From an uncultured Atopostipes sp. (GTDB lineage: Bacteria; Bacillota; Bacilli; Lactobacillales; Carnobacteriaceae_A), in contig CAMYQS010000023.1 of the NCBI GenBank assembly GCA_947296835.1, forward strand, positions 1-11,663: DNA of 11,663 nucleotides, in the 5' to 3' direction. Every line of letters begins with the position of its first letter. The stretch's first letter is position 1. The notes beneath the pieces are model-generated. The model had not been told where the DNA came from and did not search any database. It was given only the letters and a program-made list of their open reading frames with translations. Position numbers and translations under genes: made by a program. Positions 7,316-11,663 of the stretch are shown one piece after another.

Positions 7316-8680
7316 TATAAAGTTAATTAACGTTGAAGCAATAATGAAATAAATCAATAAACCTAATGTGTCATTAATAGTCGTAATAAACGGACCACTT
7401 GCTACGGCTGGATCAAAGTTTAATTTACGGATGACATCTGGAATTAAAGTTCCAATCACCGATGAAATAATAATCGAGAAGAAAATCGACAGGCCAACAA
7501 TTAGAGATAAGACCCAGTCATTATATAGAACCATTACAATTCCAAAAACTACTACCCCAGATACGGCTCCTAGTAAGACACCTGTTTTCGCTTCATTAAA
7601 TAGTATTTCTTTTATATCTTTATCTTGTTCCTCTTCATCGTTCATGTTACGTAATGAAACAGCTAGTGATTGTGTTCCGACGTTACCCGCTGCAGCCATA
7701 ATTAATGGAATAAAGGCAGCTAGCGAAACAACAGAAGCCAATGTCGACTCAAACACACTAATTAAACCACCAGATAACATACTTAAGAAGAGTAAGATAA
7801 TAATCCATGGTGCTCTTTGTTTAGCCGCGGTCACTGGACTTGCTTTGCCAAGTTCATCACCTTTTGTTGCTGAAATACCCGCAAATTCATGGAAGTCTTT
7901 GTCACTCTCTATCTCAACAACATCCATAATATCATCAACGGTGATGATTCCAACTAAACGCTGGTCATGCGTCACAACAGGAACCGCAATTAAGTCATAA
8001 TCTTGAATGACTTTTGCAACTTCTTCCTGGTCTTCATCCACTCGAACGTATACGGCTTGATGATTCATCGCATCGCGTACTTTGGTACTTTCTGGTGCTA
8101 ATAATAAATCACGTAGTGACAACACACCGACTAATTCATGATTTTTACTCACTACATATAAGTAGTAGATCGTTTCAGCACGATTACCAAATGCACGAAT
8201 GCGCTCGATGACTTCTTGAGTCGTCTCTTCTTCCGAAACATAGAAGTACTCTTTTGTCATGATTGATCCTGCAGTTTCAAACTCATATGATAAAATTTCC
8301 TGTAATCGACGGTACTCCTGTTCATCCATTTTACGCAAGAGTTCTTCAATATTTTCTTTGTCCGTTAACGGTACAAAACTAGCTAAGATATCCGTTGGTA
8401 AATAATTGAATACATCAACCATAAAGTCTTCTGGTAAATAAGTAACCGCATCTTCTTGATCGGCTAGCTCCATCCACTGGAAAATCTCCGAAAACTCTTC
8501 TGGTGTTAAGAATGCAGCAATTTTACGTTTATTCTCGGGATATAATAAGTGAAATAATTCTTGCTGGTCACGTTCATGTAAGGTTAAGAAACGATCTCGG
8601 AAACTCTCACGATCGCCTTCTCTTACTTTTTTAAATAGGGTTTCAAAGTATTCTTCTTTATTTTTATAATCTTCAGTCAT
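7313..8680 (-). CDS. mgtE: Magnesium transporter MgtE
   Basis: A 455-residue protein matching MgtE family length (about 450). It is a dimeric magnesium channel in the cytoplasmic membrane, closed by bound magnesium in its cytosolic domains. Domains in order: the N superhelical domain at about 10-135; two CBS domains at about 138-255 (DAMNHQAVYVRVDEDQEEV, then IITVDDIMDVVE at 245-256); an amphipathic connecting helix; and five membrane segments from about 291 to 455. The family pore signature is visible as PLIMAAAGNVGTQ (325-337), and the last region carries FDPAVASGPF and TINDTLGLL, with D437 corresponding to the conserved pore aspartate. AGGAG lies 8 bases before the ATG at 8680. It has a likely promoter of its own and lies between unrelated genes. 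The roughly 120-base upstream gap is too short for a full M-box magnesium riboswitch, and none is seen. Confidence 0.96.
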   Translation of the reverse strand: MTEDYKNKEEYFETLFKKVREGDRESFRDRFLTLHERDQQELFHLLYPENKRKIAAFLTPEEFSEIFQWMELADQEDAVTYLPEDFMVDVFNYLPTDILASFVPLTDKENIEELLRKMDEQEYRRLQEILSYEFETAGSIMTKEYFYVSEEETTQEVIERIRAFGNRAETIYYLYVVSKNHELVGVLSLRDLLLAPESTKVRDAMNHQAVYVRVDEDQEEVAKVIQDYDLIAVPVVTHDQRLVGIITVDDIMDVVEIESDKDFHEFAGISATKGDELGKASPVTAAKQRAPWIIILLFLSMLSGGLISVFESTLASVVSLAAFIPLIMAAAGNVGTQSLAVSLRNMNDEEEQDKDIKEILFNEAKTGVLLGAVSGVVVFGIVMVLYNDWVLSLIVGLSIFFSIIISSVIGTLIPDVIRKLNFDPAVASGPFITTINDTLGLLIYFIIASTLINFI

Positions 8681-8719
8681 ACTGCCAACTCCTAGTTGAT
8701 TACTTCAATTTACTTCTTA

Positions 8720-8748
8720 ATCGTAAATTATTCATTAAGTTATTACAA
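8720..8748 (-). promoter_or_regulatory. Possible mgtE promoter
   Basis: The minus strand has TTGTAA (8748-8743), a spacer of exactly 17 bases and TACGAT (8725-8720); each hexamer matches the sigma-A consensus at 4 of 6 positions. It lies between the HD-gene terminator and the mgtE ribosome site, giving a leader of about 30 bases. Many AT-rich stretches would score as well, so this is tentative. Confidence 0.4.
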
Positions 8749-8802
8749 CCTTTAATTCTTAAAATCATGAAATGAGGTTTAAAAAGTCCTTTCGACAAAG
8801 AA

Positions 8803-8839
8803 AAGATCCCTACACGGAAATTGACCGTACAGGGACCTT
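8803..8839 (-). terminator. Terminator of the HD-domain gene
   Basis: The arms AAGGTCCCTGTACGG (8839-8825) and CCGTGTAGGGATCTT (8817-8803) form a 15-bp stem, with G-U pairs allowed, around a 7-base loop. TTCTTT follows on the minus strand. It begins 9 bases after the stop codon, so it closes a single-gene unit ahead of mgtE. Confidence 0.8.
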
Positions 8840-8847
8840 CTTGTTAT

Positions 8848-9378
8848 TTAAATTTGTGTACCATAAGATAATCTCGTTTGTAATCTTCCAACAAACTGTT
8901 TTGCCCAATTTCGTGTCGGTTGGGATACTTCAGAAATTGCACAGTATTTATCAACCATCGATACAATAAAACTTTCTTTGTATCGAGGTGCTTTAGATTT
9001 AAGTGTACATAAAAACATGTGTTTTAAAATGATATCTTTTTCAAGTTCATTCAATTCTGTTAACCGTTCAGCATTTTTTAAAGCAATTTTTGGATGAGCT
9101 GAGTTATGTGAACCCATACCTAAAAGTTCAATTTCTTCTCTCTCTTCTAAGAAAAAGTCGTGTAGCAAACTAGCTCTTGCTGTTGATACATAATCTAAAC
9201 CTTTAGCTTTTGTAATTTTATAACTCACATACGATACAAAAATACTATGGACTAAACGTGTCGTGTAACGATGATGCGTAATATTATCTAATTTTAATAA
9301 ATCTTCATCTTTTAATAAATCGCCAACAATACTCATGTATTCATGATCTTTTTCCCAAGTTGCACGGACGAACTCCAT
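8848..9378 (-). CDS. HD-domain protein, putative metal-dependent phosphohydrolase
   Basis: A 176-residue soluble protein with no signal peptide or membrane segment. It shows the metal-ligand spacing of an HD domain: H44 (RLVHSIF), the H73-D74 doublet (SLLHDFF), H95 (SAHPKIAL), H120 (ILKHMF) and D143 (SMVDKYCAISE). HD proteins are metal-dependent phosphohydrolases acting on nucleotides or phosphodiesters. The extra histidines resemble HD-GYP/HDIG-type multi-metal centres, but the substrate cannot be read from sequence. The longest frame starts at 9384, but that ATG sits one base after GGAG. The ATG at 9378 is 7 bases after it and is chosen. The gene is monocistronic, with its own -10, a palindrome at the start site and a strong terminator. 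I recall similar genes near pheST or trmH in Lactobacillales but know of no function for them. Confidence 0.8.
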   Translation of the reverse strand: MEFVRATWEKDHEYMSIVGDLLKDEDLLKLDNITHHRYTTRLVHSIFVSYVSYKITKAKGLDYVSTARASLLHDFFLEEREEIELLGMGSHNSAHPKIALKNAERLTELNELEKDIILKHMFLCTLKSKAPRYKESFIVSMVDKYCAISEVSQPTRNWAKQFVGRLQTRLSYGTQI

Positions 9379-9426
9379 CAACATTCTCCTTTTTGGGTTT
9401 CAAATAAATGTTTCACTTTTCAAATC

Positions 9427-9450
9427 GTTGTTCAATGAACAATGAACAAC
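9427..9450. promoter_or_regulatory. Palindromic operator-like site at the HD-gene start site
   Basis: A perfect inverted repeat GTTGTTCA-N8-TGAACAAC spans 9427-9450. Nested in it is a tighter palindrome TTGTTCA-A-TGAACAA (9428-9442), so the TGAACAA half-site occurs twice in direct order and once inverted. It starts 8 bases downstream of the -10 box, covering about +2 to +25. A repressor bound there would block initiation. It could instead act as a 5' mRNA hairpin. No regulator gene lies next to it. Confidence 0.5.
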
Positions 9451-9458
9451 TAGGTACT

Positions 9459-9464
9459 ATTATA
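9459..9464 (-). promoter_or_regulatory. -10 box of the HD-domain gene
   Basis: A perfect TATAAT (9464-9459) on the minus strand, preceded by ATGATG. The -35 is poor (TTTTAA at 16 bases or CTTTTA at 17). The start site would lie near 9452, giving a leader of about 75 bases that contains the palindrome. Confidence 0.6.
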
Positions 9465-9492
9465 CATCATGGCGACAAAATTAAAAGGTAAA

Positions 9493-9569
9493 ATGGTTAT
9501 TTTTTACAGAAAAGTGTTGATTCTTAAACGTTTCTTAACATTTGAATCGTTAGCGTTTTTAATAACCAC
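9493..9569 (-). other. Nested inverted repeats after the dehydrogenase gene
   Basis: On the minus strand GTGGTTATT (9569-9561), which includes the dehydrogenase TAA stop, can pair over 9 bp with AATAACCAT (9501-9493). Inside lies a smaller stem GATTC/GAATC (9548-9544 with 9523-9519), extendable by three A-T pairs across a bulge. The outer 3' arm is followed by TTTTACCTTTTAATTTT. This is the only candidate terminator for the trmH-dehydrogenase unit, and its form is unusual. Confidence 0.3.
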
Positions 9570-10503
9570 TCTCAAGCTCTACCTTATTTGCAGTTACGTC
9601 TTGATTCTTTAAAAATGATTTTAAATTTTCTTTAATAATTGGATATAAATATTTTGGATAGCTTTCAACACGCCCAGCAATATGTGGTGTAATCAGTACT
9701 TTTGAATGCGACCACAACGGATGACCTTTGGATAAAGGTTCTTCCTCAAATACATCTAGGCCTGCAAAGAGCACTTTATCATTATCTAAAGCAGTTAATA
9801 AGGCATCTGTATCAACCGTCTCGCCTCTACCTACATTAATGTAGATAACATCTTTCTTCATTTTATTAAACATATCTGCGTTGAATAAATGATGCGTTTC
9901 ATCTGTTGCCGGAAGAATATTGACAACAACATCAGCTTTTCCAATTACATCGATTAAGTCTTTTTGAACGTATTGCTCATCCATATTTTTAATTTCACGG
10001 CCGCTGCGGTTGATTCCAATAGTTTTCATACCAAAACCTTTTGCGATTTGTCCAAGATGGATACCAATTTTACCGGCTCCGACAATCATCATTGTTTTAT
10101 CATGAAGTTCGTATAGGTTGCTCTCATCCACCCATTCTTCATTTACTTGATCACGAGCAGAATTCATAATATTTCGGGTTAACCCTAGAAGTAATCCTAT
10201 CGCAGATTCCGCAACCGCATATTGGTGAATGCCACTGCCATTTGTGAGAAGAATCCCTTTCTCTTCAAATAAAGCTAACGGCAATGTATTAACACCTGCA
10301 AATGGATACTGAATCCATTTTACGATTGACTCATCCGCTTCAATCAGTGGGATAAGGTCGTTTGACCAACCTAAAATAATTTCTGTTTCTTCTGGTTTGG
10401 CCTCTTCGATGTTATAGATCATTTTATAATCCGATGCGATTTCTTCTAATTTTTCAATTTGTTCCGGTAAAAGATCCTTTAAGATTAAAATAGTTTTTGT
10501 CAT
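9559..10503 (-). CDS. D-isomer-specific 2-hydroxyacid dehydrogenase
   Basis: A 314-residue cytosolic NAD(P)-dependent oxidoreductase that reduces a 2-keto acid to the D-hydroxy acid or the reverse; the substrate is not determined by the sequence. The substrate-binding half covers about 1-100 and 285-314, and the Rossmann domain lies between. The nucleotide loop is GAGKIG (142-147). The catalytic triad is visible as R226 (NVGRGE), E255 (DVFEEEPL) and H274 (TPHIAG). The QYPFAGVN segment (65-72) matches the family substrate loop. There is no C-terminal ACT domain, so it is not a regulated SerA type. Length fits GhrA/lactate-dehydrogenase-like members. GGAG stands about 7 bases before the ATG. 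It starts 21 bases after the RNA methyltransferase stop, so the two are probably co-transcribed without an obvious functional link. Confidence 0.92.
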   Translation of the reverse strand: MTKTILILKDLLPEQIEKLEEIASDYKMIYNIEEAKPEETEIILGWSNDLIPLIEADESIVKWIQYPFAGVNTLPLALFEEKGILLTNGSGIHQYAVAESAIGLLLGLTRNIMNSARDQVNEEWVDESNLYELHDKTMMIVGAGKIGIHLGQIAKGFGMKTIGINRSGREIKNMDEQYVQKDLIDVIGKADVVVNILPATDETHHLFNADMFNKMKKDVIYINVGRGETVDTDALLTALDNDKVLFAGLDVFEEEPLSKGHPLWSHSKVLITPHIAGRVESYPKYLYPIIKENLKSFLKNQDVTANKVELESGY

Positions 10504-10524
10504 GGTCGTCTCCCTTTCAAAAAA

Positions 10525-11292
10525 TTAATTTAAATGGAACATGATAATACTTGCTGCTATGGCCACATTCAATGATTCAGACTGGCCTTTCATTGGTATA
10601 TAGATATTTTGGTCAACTAAAGCCATCATGTCGTTACTAATTCCTGACCCTTCATTACCTACCATTAACGCAAATGTCTTATCTTCATTAATATTTTTGT
10701 ACGATTCAGCATCTTCATTTAATGCCGTACCATAGATTTTTACATCCTGGTCTTTCAAGCGTGAAATAAATTCCGAAAGATCACCTTCGTAAACTTCTAT
10801 GTGGAAATGACTCCCTTGCGCAGAACGCAGTGTTTTAGAGTTATATAAGTCGACGGTACCTTTGCCTAGGATTACCCCTTGGAATCCTGCTGCATCCGCT
10901 GTACGAATCATTGTACCTACGTTACCAGGATCTTGAACAGCATCTAATAATAAAAATGGCCCGTTAACTGTTTCAGGAAAATCAATTTTATCAATGGCTA
11001 CAACTGCGAATATACCTTGGTTCGTTTCTGTTTCACTCAATTCAGCTGCTACTTGTTCTGACACTGTTATTACTTTTTTAGCATCGATGTTCATTGTTAA
11101 ATAAGCATCATTCGTTAAAATATCTTCTCGAACAATCACTTTTTGGATAGCATCTTTTTTGTAATTTAAAGCTTCTTCTACAAGATGAAACCCTTCAACA
11201 AGATACGTACTCGTCTTTTTACGCTCTTTACGTGTATGTAATTTTTTCCAATCTTTAATTTGTTGGTTACTATTGGATGTTATGTCGATCAT
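10525..11292 (-). CDS. TrmH/SpoU-family RNA 2'-O-methyltransferase
   Basis: A 255-residue SPOUT-class enzyme that uses S-adenosylmethionine to methylate a ribose 2'-OH in tRNA or rRNA. An N-terminal substrate-binding domain (about 1-100, with WKKLHTRKERKKTSTYLVEG) precedes the knotted catalytic domain. The three SpoU motifs are clear: motif 1 DAVQDPGNVGTMIRTADAAG (117-136), motif 2 VGNEGSGI (211-218) and motif 3 IPMKGQSESLNVAIAASI (232-249), with the family's conserved Asn, Arg, Glu and Ser/Asn residues present. It resembles B. subtilis YsgA, which lies next to pheS there. The RNA target is unknown, and rRNA is a common annotation guess. AGGTGAT before the ATG at 11292 matches the 16S tail well. 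It precedes the dehydrogenase gene and lies downstream of the repeat-rich region. Confidence 0.93.
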   Translation of the reverse strand: MIDITSNSNQQIKDWKKLHTRKERKKTSTYLVEGFHLVEEALNYKKDAIQKVIVREDILTNDAYLTMNIDAKKVITVSEQVAAELSETETNQGIFAVVAIDKIDFPETVNGPFLLLDAVQDPGNVGTMIRTADAAGFQGVILGKGTVDLYNSKTLRSAQGSHFHIEVYEGDLSEFISRLKDQDVKIYGTALNEDAESYKNINEDKTFALMVGNEGSGISNDMMALVDQNIYIPMKGQSESLNVAIAASIIMFHLN

Positions 11293-11375
11293 TTACATCA
11301 CCTCTCAATTATTATCTTATTCATCTTACATTTTTTACAAGATAAATGCATCAAAAACATTTTCTAGCTCAGATT

Positions 11376-11481
11376 TACTACTATTTCAGTTTAGTAGTAT
11401 TTCCTAGTAAATTATTTACTACTATTTCGTTTTAGTAGTATCTCCCAGTAATTTATTTACTACTATTTCGTTTTAGTAGTA
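11376..11481. repeat. Three palindromic units at a 41-base period
   Basis: The palindrome TACTACTA-N8-TAGTAGTA occurs at 11376-11399, 11417-11440 and 11458-11481, each start exactly 41 bases after the last. The 8-base centres are TTTCAGTT, TTTCGTTT and TTTCGTTT. The 17-base linkers are similar but not identical (both end in TTATT and share CxAGTAA), so the whole 41-mer is a degenerate tandem repeat. In the third unit the arms extend to 11 bp (11455-11484). Possible roles are a repressor or activator operator array, RNA hairpins, or a small interspersed repeat. The unit is too short and its spacers too alike for CRISPR. Confidence 0.85.
11405..11421. repeat. Bridging palindrome between repeat units 1 and 2
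   Basis: TAGTAAAT-T-ATTTACTA is a perfect 17-base palindrome made from the linker and the left arm of unit 2. It competes with the unit 2 hairpin for bases 11417-11421. Between units 2 and 3 only a weaker AGTAA/TTACT pair remains. Confidence 0.7.
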
Positions 11482-11503
11482 AATTAACTAAAAAACACGA
11501 CTC

Positions 11504-11525
11504 ATGATATGTTTCTGCATATCAT
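11504..11525. repeat. Inverted repeat ATGATATG-N6-CATATCAT
   Basis: A perfect 8-bp inverted repeat with a 6-base loop. On the minus strand GAGTCGTG and then TTTTTT (11496-11491) follow 8 bases later, too far for a classical terminator. It may still help end transcription of the gene to the right. Confidence 0.6.
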
Positions 11526-11526
11526 C

Positions 11527-11560
11527 TCTAGTAACTAGACTATAATCTCAATCTATAGTC
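11527..11560. repeat. Two overlapping inverted repeats
   Basis: TCTAGT-A-ACTAGA (11527-11539) is a perfect 13-base palindrome. It overlaps by two bases GACTATA-N9-TATAGTC (11538-11560), a perfect 7-bp inverted repeat that includes the stop codon of the putative gene tail at 11553-11555. Confidence 0.6.
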
Positions 11561-11663
11561 CGATAATTCCAGTTCTCATTTCATAAAAAAAAGCGTACTG
11601 AACAATTATTGGTTCTTTGTCAAACATACTAAGATTAGTAGTGTAATATCCACGACGGTGGTA
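11553..11663 (-). CDS. Possible C-terminal end of an unrecognised protein
   Basis: From the window edge one minus-strand frame stays open for 36 codons to a TAG at 11553-11555. It ends ...FDKEPIIVQYAFFYEMRTGI and three more residues. The composition is protein-like and CGT is used for Arg as in the neighbouring genes, but an open stretch of this length is not rare by chance and I do not recognise the family. The other two minus frames close sooner. If real, it is the last part of a gene transcribed toward the methyltransferase gene and ending in the inverted repeats. Confidence 0.3.
   Translation of the reverse strand, partial: YHRRGYYTTNLSMFDKEPIIVQYAFFYEMRTGIIGL

Larger units (their letters stand above)
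11293..11552. other. Repeat-rich intergenic region upstream of the methyltransferase gene
   Basis: No convincing coding frame is seen in this roughly 260-base stretch. It is very AT-rich and holds the 41-base palindrome array plus further inverted repeats listed separately. No promoter with a good -35 and -10 pair stands out for the methyltransferase gene. TTGTAA with GATAAT at 18 bases (about 11302-11331, minus strand) is the best match but would leave a leader of only about 12 bases. Confidence 0.6.

Noticed and set aside
7368..8000. A 210-codon open frame on the plus strand
   Set aside because: It lies wholly antisense to mgtE, whose domains and pore motifs are intact. Its translation is low-complexity Ser/Thr/Ile-rich with no recognisable domain.
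8681..8802. A magnesium-sensing M-box leader ahead of mgtE
   Set aside because: Only about 120 bases separate the preceding terminator from mgtE, and no conserved M-box segments are seen.
11376..11481. Regular repeats resembling a short CRISPR array
   Set aside because: Repeats are 24-base palindromes with 17-base linkers that are similar to each other, there are only three, and no cas gene is near.
11617..11647. A plus-strand promoter TTGTCA-N19-TGTAAT with the palindrome TACTAA-GA-TTAGTA in the spacer, as in MerR-type promoters
   Set aside because: The layout is suggestive, but the palindrome is short, no plus-strand gene is visible, and the site overlaps a possible minus-strand coding tail. 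Sequence beyond the edge would be needed.
1..11663. A mobile element, defence island or novel gene system
   Set aside because: Apart from the HD protein and the possible edge fragment, every gene belongs to a familiar housekeeping family. There is no transposase, integrase, target-site duplication or composition break.

Overview
The window reads as a chromosomal housekeeping region of an AT-rich, low-GC Gram-positive bacterium (Firmicutes). A T-box tRNA-sensing leader precedes pheST, Shine-Dalgarno sites are strong, and the zapA-cvpA-mutS2 order is the Firmicute one. MutS2 wording such as LRLKGGIPL and the lack of polX between cvpA and mutS2 suggest Lactobacillales, perhaps Carnobacteriaceae- or Enterococcaceae-like. 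That placement comes from memory of family sequences, not from a search.

Every supported gene lies on the minus strand, so the window is best read from right to left. At the right edge a possible gene tail (stop at 11553-11555) is followed by about 260 bases of non-coding DNA. This stretch is crowded with inverted repeats, including three palindromic units at an exact 41-base period. Next come a SPOUT/TrmH-family RNA methyltransferase and a D-2-hydroxyacid dehydrogenase, 21 bases apart and probably one operon. Then comes an uncharacterised HD-domain protein with its own promoter, a palindrome at its start site and its own terminator. Then comes the magnesium transporter gene mgtE.

The centre is the pheST operon. 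An extended -10 promoter feeds a T-box leader with a UUC (Phe) specifier, the conserved antiterminator sequence and a terminator, followed by pheS and the directly abutting pheT. A 21-bp hairpin ends the operon. The left part holds zapA (division-ring stabiliser) and cvpA (membrane protein). An intrinsic terminator follows, and then mutS2 (ribosome rescue/DNA-binding ATPase), which lacks only its last few codons at the window edge.

No mobile element, CRISPR array, tRNA, rRNA or defence system is visible. The least explained sequences are the 41-base palindrome array and the other inverted repeats upstream of the methyltransferase gene, and the operator-like palindrome at the HD gene. Three start sites are revised from the longest reading frame or discussed: pheS (GTG at 6955), the HD gene (ATG at 9378) and zapA (GTG 3325 or ATG 3319).
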